A stretch of 15,912 nt of DNA from an uncultured Oscillospiraceae bacterium (GTDB taxonomy: Bacteria; Bacillota; Clostridia; Oscillospirales; Oscillospiraceae). The notes under the pieces were generated by a model. The model did no database searches and was not told where the DNA came from. It saw only the letters and a list, made by a program, of their open reading frames with translations. The stretch is taken from positions 1 through 15,912 of the forward strand of contig CAJUEG010000061.1 of the NCBI GenBank assembly GCA_910584835.1, in the 5' to 3' direction. Positions 1 to 7,151 of this stretch are shown here, in pieces. The first letter of the stretch is position 1; each line of letters starts with the position of its first letter. Made by a program: the position numbers and the translations under genes.

Positions 1-826
1 CGCCGGTACCGGCAAACTTGATGGGCTTCCCGGTGACGGCCCGGATGGACAGCGCCGCGCCTCCCCGGGCATCGCCGTCCAGCTTGGTGAGCATCACGCC
101 GTCGATGTCCAGCGCGTCGTCAAAGGCCTTGGCCGCGGTGACCGCGTCCTGACCGATCATGGCGTCCACCACCAGCAGAATCTCGGTGGGGTTCACCGCC
201 TCCTTGACCCGCCTCAGCTCGTCCATCAGCGCCTCGTCCACGTGGAGCCGTCCGGCGGTGTCCAGAAATACCATGTCGTTGCCGTGCTTTTTGGCGTGGT
301 CAACAGCCGCTTTGGCGATGTCCACAGGGTCGATCTGGCCCATCTGGAATACGGGGATATCCAGCTGCTCTCCCACCACCTCCAGCTGCTTGATGGCGGC
401 GGGGCGGTACACGTCGCAGGCGGCCAGAAGGGGCCGCTTGCCCTGCTTTTTCATCAGGCCCGCCAGCTTGGCGCCGTTGGTGGTCTTTCCCGCGCCCTGA
501 AGGCCCACCAGCATGACAACAGTGGGCGGGGCGGGAGAGATGGCCAGCTTGCTGTCGCCGCCCCCCATGAGAGAGGTGAGCTCCTCGTTGACAATCTTCA
601 CGATCATCTGGGCGGGGGTGAGGGATTCCATCACGTCCTGGCCCACGGCCCGCTCGGTGACCTGGGCCACAAAGCTCTTGACCACCTTGAAATTGACGTC
701 CGCCTCCAGGAGGGCCATCTTGATCTCCTTCATGGCCTCCTTCACGTCGGCCTCGGACAGGCGGCCCTTGCCCCGAAGGCGCTTGAACACGGCGGACAGC
801 TTATCGGTGAGACTTTCAAATGCCAT
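1..826 (-). CDS. ffh: Signal recognition particle GTPase Ffh (N-terminal 275 residues, cut by window edge)
   Basis: Ffh is the protein subunit of the bacterial signal recognition particle. It binds signal sequences and the SRP RNA, and docks on FtsY to deliver nascent membrane proteins. The visible part starts with MAFESLTDKL and an N-domain helical bundle (about 1-90). The G domain follows: P-loop GLQGAGKTT at 108-116, DTAGR at 189-193 and TKLDG at 247-251. The methionine-rich M domain lies beyond position 1. The ATG at 826-824 is supported by a CAGGAG ribosome binding site about 8 nt upstream. The gene begins 5 nt after the ylxM stop, the usual Firmicute arrangement, so the two are surely co-transcribed. 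Identification is secure. Only the C-terminal half is unseen. Confidence 0.97.
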   Translation of the reverse strand, partial: MAFESLTDKLSAVFKRLRGKGRLSEADVKEAMKEIKMALLEADVNFKVVKSFVAQVTERAVGQDVMESLTPAQMIVKIVNEELTSLMGGGDSKLAISPAPPTVVMLVGLQGAGKTTNGAKLAGLMKKQGKRPLLAACDVYRPAAIKQLEVVGEQLDIPVFQMGQIDPVDIAKAAVDHAKKHGNDMVFLDTAGRLHVDEALMDELRRVKEAVNPTEILLVVDAMIGQDAVTAAKAFDDALDIDGVMLTKLDGDARGGAALSIRAVTGKPIKFAGTG

Positions 827-831
827 AACAG

Positions 832-1203
832 TTACTCCTGCTCCAGTTTGGCCACGTTTTCCTTGATGGTCCGGGCCAGCTCGTCCAGCGTGGCGTCGCT
901 GTAGCTGCGCCGGTCAATGGACTGGAGCAGCCTGTCGGCGGCCTGGTCGATGGCGGCGATGGCCGCCCGGGACTGCTGAAAGCGGCGGATGATGTGGGTC
1001 TTGTCCTCAATCTCCGTCATAGTTGCCTCGGCCCGGACGATCACGTCCCGCACGCCCTGGCGGGAAATGCCGTAATTCTCCGCGATCTCAGCCAGGGACA
1101 GATCCTCATTGTAGTAGAGGTCGTAGAATTCCCGCTGGCGCTCGGTGAGCAGATCGCCGTAAAAATCAAACAGCATGGCCATACGGTATGCCTGATTTTT
1201 CAT
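832..1203 (-). CDS. ylxM: YlxM-family putative DNA-binding protein (SRP-associated)
   Basis: A protein of about 123 residues beginning MKNQAYRMAM. Its block LLTERQREFYDLYYNEDLSLAEIAENYG is followed by ISRQGVRDVI, the sigma-70 region 4-like helix-turn-helix typical of the YlxM/UPF0122 family. The C-terminal half is helical and charged. The family is encoded next to ffh in Firmicutes, and some members have been reported to affect SRP GTPase activity; whether it binds DNA is uncertain. I chose ATG 1203 because GGAGG lies 9 nt upstream and homologues start just before the LLFDFYG-like motif. An ATG six codons further upstream (1221) has no good ribosome binding site. It is transcribed with ffh from the promoter at 1258-1286, behind a leader that carries an inverted repeat. 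Confidence 0.93.
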   Translation of the reverse strand: MKNQAYRMAMLFDFYGDLLTERQREFYDLYYNEDLSLAEIAENYGISRQGVRDVIVRAEATMTEIEDKTHIIRRFQQSRAAIAAIDQAADRLLQSIDRRSYSDATLDELARTIKENVAKLEQE

Positions 1204-1228
1204 GGAACCCCGCCTCCACAAAATATTG

Positions 1229-1250
1229 TGTAAAGCTTAACGGCTTTACA
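1229..1250. promoter_or_regulatory. Perfect 8-bp inverted repeat at the ylxM transcript start
   Basis: TGTAAAGC (1229-1236), six bases, then GCTTTACA (1243-1250). It begins at or next to the predicted +1 of the ylxM-ffh transcript. It could therefore be an operator overlapping the start site or a hairpin at the very 5' end of the mRNA. It is not followed by a T run within the leader, so it is not a terminator. I do not recognise it as a known regulator's site. Confidence 0.6.
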
Positions 1251-1257
1251 ATGAGGT

Positions 1258-1286
1258 ACTATATCACAGATGACGCCAAAAGTCAA
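1258..1286 (-). promoter_or_regulatory. Sigma-A-type promoter of ylxM-ffh
   Basis: On the minus strand TTGACT (1286-1281) and TATAGT (1263-1258) are separated by exactly 17 nt, one mismatch each from consensus. Transcription should start near 1251, giving a leader of about 48 nt before ylxM. Seen in sequence; activity not tested. Confidence 0.8.
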
Positions 1287-1300
1287 GGAGAAAATGTTCT

Positions 1301-1324
1301 GTTTTTCCGAAAACTTGGAAAAAC
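1301..1324. promoter_or_regulatory. Inverted repeat between divergent promoters
   Basis: GTTTTTCC (1301-1308) and GGAAAAAC (1317-1324) form a perfect 8-bp inverted repeat with an 8-nt spacer. It lies just upstream of the ylxM -35 box (1281-1286) and about 60 nt upstream of the cysK -35 box. This is a plausible regulator site in the shared control region. The cognate factor is unknown. Confidence 0.4.
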
Positions 1325-1382
1325 GTTCAAAAAAGAAGGCCGGGAGAGCGTCCCGACAGACGGTTCGCCCGCTGCCAGCCCA

Positions 1383-1411
1383 TTGACAAATGATGGAGCG
1401 CGGCGTATGAT
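1383..1411 (+). promoter_or_regulatory. Near-perfect sigma-A promoter of cysK
   Basis: TTGACA at 1383-1388, a 17-nt spacer, and TATGAT at 1406-1411. This matches consensus at 11 of 12 positions. The predicted start is about 1418, giving a leader of about 100 nt before the cysK ATG. Such a strong core promoter suggests high basal expression or control by a repressor. Confidence 0.85.
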
Positions 1412-1518
1412 GCGTACAGAGATCAAAAAGCAGCTTGCACAAACAACGCGGGAGGACAGGCCGTTCCGGGCTGATTAGAGAGCCCGACCACAACTTTTAG
1501 ATTGGAGAGGATGCCATA

Positions 1519-2451
1519 ATGGGCAAGATATATACATCCGCCGAGCAGTTGATTGGCCGCACGCCGCTGCTGGAGCTCACCCGGTTGGAGAGGGAAGAAG
1601 GGGTAAAGGCCCGGATTTTAGCCAAGCTGGAATACTTTAACCCCGCGGGCAGCGCAAAAGACAGAGTGGCCAAGGCCATGCTGGACGCCGCCGAGGCCAG
1701 GGGGCTGCTGAAACCCGGCTGTGTCATTATTGAGCCCACCTCCGGCAATACCGGGATCGGCCTGGCCTCGGTAGCCGCGGCCCGAGGGTACCGCGTCATC
1801 ATTGTCATGCCGGAGACCATGAGCGTGGAGCGCCGTCAGCTGATGCGCGCTTACGGCGCGGAGCTGGTGCTTACCCAGGGCGATAAAGGAATGGCGGGTT
1901 CCATTGCCAAAGCGGAGGAGCTGGCACGGGAGATCCCCGGCGGCTTTATCCCCGGCCAGTTTGTCAATCCGGCCAATCCTGCGGTCCACAGGGCGTCCAC
2001 CGGGCCGGAAATCTGGGAGGACGCCGGCGGCCAGGTGGATATTTTTGTGGCAGGCGTAGGCACCGGCGGCACCATCACCGGGGTGGGCGAGTACCTGAAG
2101 GGACAAAACCCCAAGGTGAAGGTGGTGGCGGTGGAACCGGCATCGTCCCCGGTTTTGAGCAAAGGGTCCTCCGGGTCCCATAAAATCCAGGGCATCGGCG
2201 CGGGTTTCGTGCCGCAGGTGCTGAACACCGCCATCTATGATGAGATCATCACCGTAGAGGATGAGGACGCCTTTGCGCTGGGCAGAAGAATGGGCCGGCT
2301 GGAGGGGGTGCTGGTGGGCATCTCCTCGGGCGCGGCCCTGTGGGCGGCGGTGCGGCTGGCCAAGCGGGCGGAAAACGAGGGGAAAACCATTGTGGCCTTT
2401 CTGCCTGACGCCGGAGACCGGTACCTGTCCACCCCCATGTTTGCGGACTGA
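1519..2451 (+). CDS. cysK: Cysteine synthase (O-acetylserine sulfhydrylase)
   Basis: A 310-residue PLP enzyme that makes L-cysteine from O-acetyl-L-serine and sulfide in the cytosol, the last step of assimilatory cysteine synthesis. Landmarks in order: NPAGSAKDR at 41-49 with the PLP-Schiff-base Lys at 47, the substrate loop TSGNTG at 74-79, the phosphate-binding GTGGT at 181-185, and SSGAA at 269-273 near the PLP pyridine nitrogen. Length is normal for the family, with no C-terminal regulatory domain, so it is not a cystathionine beta-synthase. ATG 1519 has GGAGAGG at 1504-1510. The two-codon frame ATG-CCA-TAA at 1511-1519 overlaps this start, but it abuts the Shine-Dalgarno and is probably not translated. 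The gene has its own promoter and terminator. No serine acetyltransferase lies beside it. Confidence 0.95.
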   Translation: MGKIYTSAEQLIGRTPLLELTRLEREEGVKARILAKLEYFNPAGSAKDRVAKAMLDAAEARGLLKPGCVIIEPTSGNTGIGLASVAAARGYRVIIVMPETMSVERRQLMRAYGAELVLTQGDKGMAGSIAKAEELAREIPGGFIPGQFVNPANPAVHRASTGPEIWEDAGGQVDIFVAGVGTGGTITGVGEYLKGQNPKVKVVAVEPASSPVLSKGSSGSHKIQGIGAGFVPQVLNTAIYDEIITVEDEDAFALGRRMGRLEGVLVGISSGAALWAAVRLAKRAENEGKTIVAFLPDAGDRYLSTPMFAD

Positions 2452-2456
2452 ACACC

Positions 2457-2482
2457 AAAGCCCTCGCTCCGGCGGGGGCTTT
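2457..2482 (+). terminator. Terminator hairpin after cysK
   Basis: A 10-bp stem (AAAGCCCTCG 2457-2466 against 2473-2482, one U-G wobble) with a 6-nt CTCCGG loop starts 5 nt after the cysK stop. It ends in TTT that is part of the stem, and the following U tract is weak, so termination may be incomplete. Confidence 0.65.
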
Positions 2483-2524
2483 GAAATATTCAGAAAAAAT
2501 TTACTGCTTCGGGCAAAATAACAG

Positions 2525-2553
2525 GTGTCAAACGGCGGCTCATGATGTATAAT
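2525..2553 (+). promoter_or_regulatory. Promoter of the ymfF-ymfH-lgt-folD run
   Basis: Perfect -10 TATAAT at 2548-2553, preceded after 17 nt by GTGTCA (2525-2530), a 4 of 6 match to the -35 consensus. The start would be near 2560, 33 nt before the ATG at 2593. Confidence 0.7.
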
Positions 2554-2592
2554 ACTGGTTTAGAGCAATCTGTACCAACGAGGAGGAAGGCT

Positions 2593-3873
2593 ATGCAGCA
2601 GCATTGGAAGCGGCTGGCGGACGGCGTGGAGCTGTCGGCGGCCCGGACGGACAAGTTCAAGACCGGTTTGCTGGCCGTGACACTTACCATTCCCTTGAGT
2701 GAGCAGACCGCCACCGCCGGGGCGCTGATTCCGGAGGTGCTCAGCCGGGGCAGCCGGAATTACCCGGATATGGAGCGGCTGTCCGCCGCGTCGGACGCGC
2801 TGTACGGAGCTTCCCTGGGCCCGGCGGTGCGCCAGCGGGGGGAGAGCCAGTGCGTCAGCTTTTTGAGCAGCTTCATTGACGACCATTATGCCCTGGACGG
2901 ATCGGCGGTGCTGGAGCCGGCTGCCGGCCTGATGGGAGAGGTCCTGCTGGACCCTGTGCTCCAGGAGGGCGCGTTTCGCCGGGACTACGTGGAATCGGAA
3001 GGAATTAATTTGGCCGACCGCATTGAGGCCCGGGTGAACGATAAGAGAGGATGGGCGGTTTTCCGCCTCATCCAGGAGATGTGCGCCGGGGAGTCCTATG
3101 CCGTGGATAAGCTGGGCAGCGCGCAGTGCGCCCGTTCCATGACGGCGGAGAGGCTGTGGGCGGAGTATCGGTCGCTGCTCTCCCGGGCAAAGGTGAATTT
3201 CTACTACGGCGGTTCTGCCCGGCCGGAGCGGGTGGAGGATGCGGTGCGCCATGCCTTTGCTCCGCTGCTGACAGGGCGGGATGCGCCGGTGCGCTGTCAA
3301 GTGGAGCCGGAGCCCCGGGGGCCTGTGCGCACGGTGACCGATACGATGGATGTAACCCAGGGAAAGCTGGCGATAGGCTTCCGCACGGGCGGAATTACCA
3401 TGGCCAGTGACGATTATCCCGCTCTGCTGGTATGCAATGCTCTCTTTGGCGGCGGCGCCAATTCCAAGCTGTTTCTCAACGTGCGGGAGAAGTTGAGCCT
3501 GTGCTACTATGCCTCGTCCATGCTGGATAAGGTGAAGGGGCTGATGGTGGTGTCCTCCGGGGTGGAATTTGCCCAGTTTGACCGGGCGCAGGAGGCTATT
3601 TTTGCCCAGCTGGAGGCGGTAAAGCGGGGAGACTTTACTAAGGACGAGCTCACCGCCGCCATCCGTTCGGTTGCGGGCAGTCTGCGGGGCCGGCAGGATA
3701 GTCAGGGACAGATGGAGGACGACCGGCTGACCGGCGTGCTGTTCCACTCTGCCGCCGGGGAGGGAGAGGAGCTCGTAAAAGCGATAGAGGCGGTGACTGC
3801 GGACCAGGTAACTGAGGCCGCCCAAAAGCTGAAGCTGGACACCGTTTACCGCCTGACAGGAAAGGAGGGCTGA
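2593..3873 (+). CDS. ymfF: M16-family peptidase-like protein lacking the zinc motif (YmfF-like)
   Basis: A 426-residue member of the M16 (pitrilysin/MPP) fold. The zinc motif HxxEH is absent: the matching helix reads LIPEVLSRGSR at 45-55, so this subunit cannot bind the catalytic zinc by itself. The C-terminal M16 repeat keeps the helper signature FGGGANSKLFLNVREK then LSLCYY (285-306) with the Arg-Tyr pair (R298, Y305) that assists catalysis in two-part M16 enzymes. It lies 4 nt upstream of an HFLEH-containing paralogue, as in the B. subtilis ymfF-ymfH pair, so the two probably form one hetero-oligomeric peptidase. No signal peptide is visible. ATG 2593 is chosen because AGGAGG is at 2581-2586. 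The ATG at 2542 lies upstream of the predicted transcription start and can be excluded. The physiological substrate is unknown. Confidence 0.88.
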   Translation: MQQHWKRLADGVELSAARTDKFKTGLLAVTLTIPLSEQTATAGALIPEVLSRGSRNYPDMERLSAASDALYGASLGPAVRQRGESQCVSFLSSFIDDHYALDGSAVLEPAAGLMGEVLLDPVLQEGAFRRDYVESEGINLADRIEARVNDKRGWAVFRLIQEMCAGESYAVDKLGSAQCARSMTAERLWAEYRSLLSRAKVNFYYGGSARPERVEDAVRHAFAPLLTGRDAPVRCQVEPEPRGPVRTVTDTMDVTQGKLAIGFRTGGITMASDDYPALLVCNALFGGGANSKLFLNVREKLSLCYYASSMLDKVKGLMVVSSGVEFAQFDRAQEAIFAQLEAVKRGDFTKDELTAAIRSVAGSLRGRQDSQGQMEDDRLTGVLFHSAAGEGEELVKAIEAVTADQVTEAAQKLKLDTVYRLTGKEG

Positions 3874-3877
3874 CGCC

Positions 3878-5149
3878 ATGGACAAGCTGGAATATACCGC
3901 GCTTGGCCAGAGCGTATACCGCTGTGCGCTGCCAAATGGACTGAACATCTATGTGGACGTAAGGCCGGAATACGCCAAGCAGTTTGCCTTTTTTGCCACC
4001 CGTTACGGCGGAATGGATCTTCGATTCCGCGGAGAGGACGGGGAATGGCTGGACACTCCGGCGGGAGTGGCCCATTTCCTGGAGCACAAGACCTTCGACA
4101 CCGAGGACGGCAGCGCGCTCCAGCGCATGGCGGCCAACGGGGTAGACCCCAACGCGTTCACCTCCGCGTCTATGACGGGATACTATTTTGACGGCGTGCG
4201 CGGCTTTGAAGAGAACCTGCGCACCCTGCTGTCCTTTGTGTCCGTGCCCTGGTTCACCCCTGAGAGCGTGGATAAGGAGCAGGGCATCATTGCCCAGGAA
4301 ATCCGCATGGGCGAGGATGACCCCAACGATGAGGCGTATTATGGTCTGCTGGAGTCCATGTACGTCAGCCATCCTGTGCGAAACCGGGTGGCGGGGACGG
4401 TGGAGTCCATCTCCCGCATCACGGCGGACACCCTGTACCAGTGCCACCGGGCGTTTTACCGGCCGGGAAACATGGTGCTGTGCGCGGCGGGAAACATTGA
4501 TCCGCAGAGGGTGGCGGACATTGCCCGGGAAGTTCTGCCCGATGTGCCCGCCCCGGCGGTAGCGGTGGATCACGGGCGCCCGGAGCCGGAGCAGGTGGGG
4601 AATCGGTATGCCCGAAAAACCATGGCGGTGTCCATGCCCCTATTTGCCTTGGGATTCAAAGGCAGCCCTGCCGCAGGGGCGGAGGGCCTGCGCCGGCGGC
4701 TGGTAGCGGAACTGGCGTGCGACGTATTGTTCAGCCCGTCCGCGCCCCTGTACAGCCGCCTCTATGAGCAGGGGCTTATCAACAGCGCCTTCGGCAGCTT
4801 CTATTCCTCCGGCCCGGATTGCGCCTTTATCGTGGCGGAGGGGGAGAGCCGGGACCCGGAGCGGGTCCGGGACGAGGTGCTGAAGGAGGCCGCCCGTCTG
4901 GGGCGGGAGGGGATTGACCCCGCGCTGTGGGACCGGCTGAAAAGGGCGGCCTACGGTACCATGGTGCGCCGTCTCAACTCCATGGAGGACACCTGTATCG
5001 AGCTGGCCGAGGCCCACTTCAATGGGGAAGACTACCTCAGCTTTCCCCAGGTATTTCAGAGCATTGAGCGGGCGGACGGGGAGACGCTGCTGCGGGAGTG
5101 GTGTACGGAGGAGCGCACGGCCCTGTCCGTCATCATGCCGGAAGAATAG
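3878..5149 (+). CDS. ymfH: M16-family zinc peptidase, catalytic partner (YmfH-like)
   Basis: A 423-residue M16 metallopeptidase with an intact catalytic site. HFLEH at 66-70 supplies two zinc-binding His and the general-base Glu. EQGIIAQE at 134-141 supplies the third zinc ligand (E141, 71 residues after H70, the usual spacing). The substrate-strand motif NAFTSASMTGYY lies at 92-103. A second, degenerate M16 repeat fills the C-terminal half. GGAGGG at 3865-3870 sits in the end of the upstream gene, and the 4-nt gap implies translational coupling with the inactive paralogue. There is no signal peptide, so it is likely cytosolic. M16 enzymes typically degrade or trim peptides of up to a few tens of residues inside a closed chamber. 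The target here is not known. Confidence 0.9.
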   Translation: MDKLEYTALGQSVYRCALPNGLNIYVDVRPEYAKQFAFFATRYGGMDLRFRGEDGEWLDTPAGVAHFLEHKTFDTEDGSALQRMAANGVDPNAFTSASMTGYYFDGVRGFEENLRTLLSFVSVPWFTPESVDKEQGIIAQEIRMGEDDPNDEAYYGLLESMYVSHPVRNRVAGTVESISRITADTLYQCHRAFYRPGNMVLCAAGNIDPQRVADIAREVLPDVPAPAVAVDHGRPEPEQVGNRYARKTMAVSMPLFALGFKGSPAAGAEGLRRRLVAELACDVLFSPSAPLYSRLYEQGLINSAFGSFYSSGPDCAFIVAEGESRDPERVRDEVLKEAARLGREGIDPALWDRLKRAAYGTMVRRLNSMEDTCIELAEAHFNGEDYLSFPQVFQSIERADGETLLREWCTEERTALSVIMPEE

Positions 5150-5172
5150 ACAAGATATAGAGAGGAATGACC

Positions 5173-6222
5173 ATGACAAACACCGTATTTTTTCCCGGTC
5201 TGGGGCTGGAATTTGAGCTGAACCGGGTGGCGTTCACCGTATTCGGCCACAATATTTACTGGTATGGCGTCATCATCGCGGCGGGGTTTCTGCTGGCGGT
5301 GGTGTATGGGCTGCACATCGCGCCGCGGTTTGGCATGGACCCGGACAAGATTACCGACGCCATCTTTATTGTGGTGCCCATGGCCATCATCGGCGCCCGG
5401 CTGTACTATGTGATCTTTAACCCCGCCGTGTGCTTTACGGCAGACGGTTCCTTCAGTCTGCTGAAAATGATCGCCTTTTGGGACGGGGGGCTGGCCATCT
5501 ACGGGGGCGTCATCGCCACGGTGGTCACCGCCGTGATCTATTGCCGGGTGCGGAAGATCGACTTCTGGAGCGGCATGGACGTCACCGTCTATGGACTGCT
5601 CATCGGCCAGCTTATCGGGCGCTGGGGGAACTTCGTCAATGTGGAGGCCTATGGCGGGCTCACCGATCTGCCCTGGCGGATGTGTTCCAGCTCTATTGCC
5701 AATGAGCTGTGGCGGGATGGGTTCTTGGAGTCCGAGCAGATGTACCAGAGCGTTTTGGACGGCACGCTGGGGGTTCATCCCACCTTCCTGTATGAGTCGC
5801 TGTGGAATTTGCTGGGATTGGTGCTGCTGATCCTGCTGATGAAGAAGGGACGGAAGTTCAACGGGCAGATGTTCCTCAGCTATGTGATCTGGTATGGCCT
5901 GGGCCGAGCGGTGATTGAAGGGCTGCGTACGGACAGCCTGTATTTCTTCGGAACGCCGATTCGGTCGTCCCAAATGCTGGGCATTGTGTCGGCAGTGGTG
6001 GGAATCGGGCTGTATGTGGTCCGGCGCAGAACCGCCGGGCCGGTGCTGCCCCCCTTCCGGCCTGCGGCCCAGGCGAAGGGCGGTTTAGAAACGGGTATGG
6101 GCGATGTGCCGGCGGAGGCAGGGCAAGGGGAAGCGGCGGACGCCGCCGCGGCCCCTGCCGGGCCTGTCCGCCCCGAGGAAGAACATAAGGAGGAAAAAAC
6201 TGATGGCGGCGACACGGATTGA
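5173..6222 (+). CDS. lgt: Prolipoprotein diacylglyceryl transferase
   Basis: Lgt is the polytopic membrane enzyme that moves diacylglycerol from phosphatidylglycerol onto the lipobox Cys of prelipoproteins, the first step of lipoprotein maturation. The Lgt signature is complete: GRWGNFVNVEAYG at 149-161, followed by VHPTFLYESLWN (201-212) and the YGLGR...IEGLRTDSLYF block (241-258). About seven hydrophobic segments are present. The segment matching the E. coli HGG motif reads AIYGG (108-112), with Tyr at the His position. The last 60 or so residues form an Ala/Pro/Glu-rich, probably disordered tail that shares its DNA with the start of folD. I prefer ATG 5173 over 5167 because AGAGGA at 5161-5166 is properly spaced only for the former. 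It follows ymfH by 23 nt. A client lipoprotein is encoded at 12915. Confidence 0.95.
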   Translation: MTNTVFFPGLGLEFELNRVAFTVFGHNIYWYGVIIAAGFLLAVVYGLHIAPRFGMDPDKITDAIFIVVPMAIIGARLYYVIFNPAVCFTADGSFSLLKMIAFWDGGLAIYGGVIATVVTAVIYCRVRKIDFWSGMDVTVYGLLIGQLIGRWGNFVNVEAYGGLTDLPWRMCSSSIANELWRDGFLESEQMYQSVLDGTLGVHPTFLYESLWNLLGLVLLILLMKKGRKFNGQMFLSYVIWYGLGRAVIEGLRTDSLYFFGTPIRSSQMLGIVSAVVGIGLYVVRRRTAGPVLPPFRPAAQAKGGLETGMGDVPAEAGQGEAADAAAAPAGPVRPEEEHKEEKTDGGDTD

Positions 6223-7048
6223 CGGCAAGGCCCTTGCGGCCAAACTGAAGGAGAGTGTCCGGGCGGAGGCGGCGGCACTGTCCCGCAAGCCCGGCCTGGC
6301 GGTGATTTTGGTGGGGGATGACCCCGCCTCCCGGGTGTACGTGACCAGCAAGCGAAAGGATTGCGAGGAGTGCGGCTTTTACAGCGAGGAGTACGCCCTT
6401 CCCGCCGACACCACCCAAAAGCAGCTGCTGGACCTGGTGGCCGGGCTGAACGCCAGAGAAGACATAGATGGAATCCTGGTCCAGCTGCCTCTGCCGAAGG
6501 GCTTGGATGAGCGGGAGGTACTGCTGGCCATCGACCCGGCCAAGGATGTGGACTGCTTTCACCCTTATAATGTGGGGCAGCTCACCATCGGCGCTCCCGT
6601 GTTTCAGCCATGTACCCCCGGCGGCGTGATGGAGATGCTGAAAGAGTACGGAATAGACCCGGCGGGAAAGCGGTGCGTGGTGCTGGGCCGGTCCAACATT
6701 GTGGGCAAGCCCATGGCGCTGCTGCTGCTCCATGCCCATGGCACGGTGGTGATGTGCCACTCCAAAACGCCGGATCTGAAGGAACTGGCTGCCTCCGCCG
6801 ACATCCTGGTGTCCGCCGTGGGCAAGACCGGGCTGGTCACCGCGGACATGGTGAAGGAGGGGGCTGTGGTTATCGATGTGGCCATGAACCGCAGCGAGGC
6901 GGGTAAGCTGTGCGGTGACGTGTGCTTTGAGGAAGCGGCTGTAAAGGCATCCTATATCACACCTGTTCCCGGCGGCGTGGGTCCCATGACGCGGGCCATG
7001 CTGATGAAAAACACCCTGACGGCGGCAAAGCTGCACCAGGGCGTGTAA
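6203..7048 (+). CDS. folD: Bifunctional methylenetetrahydrofolate dehydrogenase / methenyltetrahydrofolate cyclohydrolase
   Basis: A 281-residue cytosolic FolD. It oxidises 5,10-methylene-THF to methenyl-THF with NADP and hydrolyses that to 10-formyl-THF, feeding purine and formyl-Met synthesis (or running in reverse in acetogenic metabolism). Visible motifs: YVTSKRKDCEECG at 46-58 with the catalytic Lys at 50, DGILVQLPLP at 89-98, the nucleotide-binding LGRSNIVGKP at 161-170, and PVPGGVGPMT at 254-263. ATG 6203 has AAGGAGG at 6187-6193. The start lies 20 nt inside lgt in another frame, so the two genes are coupled. The open frame runs 33 codons further upstream, but that extension overlaps lgt, lacks a ribosome binding site and is not part of FolD. 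Confidence 0.97.
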   Translation: MAATRIDGKALAAKLKESVRAEAAALSRKPGLAVILVGDDPASRVYVTSKRKDCEECGFYSEEYALPADTTQKQLLDLVAGLNAREDIDGILVQLPLPKGLDEREVLLAIDPAKDVDCFHPYNVGQLTIGAPVFQPCTPGGVMEMLKEYGIDPAGKRCVVLGRSNIVGKPMALLLLHAHGTVVMCHSKTPDLKELAASADILVSAVGKTGLVTADMVKEGAVVIDVAMNRSEAGKLCGDVCFEEAAVKASYITPVPGGVGPMTRAMLMKNTLTAAKLHQGV

Positions 7049-7151
7049 ACAGTGCCTGGCCCCACGAGGCGGACGGCGCAAGCCGCCCGCCTTGCTTTTT
7101 GCCGGAGCCTGCTTATAAAAGGGCTTGCGGTCTGTGCGGAAAGGGTACAAC

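Larger units (their letters stand above)
1204..1518. other. Divergent intergenic region between ylxM and cysK
   Basis: About 315 nt without a gene. It holds the ylxM promoter (1258-1286), the cysK promoter (1383-1411), two perfect 8-bp inverted repeats (1229-1250 and 1301-1324), a small CGGGA/TCCCG hairpin (1341-1355), and a CGGGCT/AGCCCG hairpin in the cysK leader (1467-1486). I looked for T-box features and for the known cysteine-regulon and SAM riboswitch landmarks and found none. The two long open frames crossing it (one per strand) have no ribosome binding site and no recognisable content. Confidence 0.75.

Noticed and set aside
994..1233. Short plus-strand frame opposite ylxM
   Set aside because: It is antisense to a conserved gene with no ribosome binding site or motif.
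1412..1518. T-box or SAM/cysteine riboswitch before cysK
   Set aside because: I found no T-box consensus, specifier stem or terminator with a U run, and no known riboswitch core.
2542..2595. ymfF start at ATG 2542
   Set aside because: It precedes the predicted transcription start and overlaps the -10 box. ATG 2593 has a perfect AGGAGG.
2560..3948. A 462-codon open frame on the minus strand
   Set aside because: It lies antisense to the M16 gene, is rich in His, Arg, Pro and Gly with no domain, and has no ribosome binding site. It is a shadow of a GC-rich gene.
5876..7150. A 424-codon open frame on the minus strand
   Set aside because: It is antisense to lgt and folD, with low-complexity His/Arg/Gly/Pro composition and no start signal.
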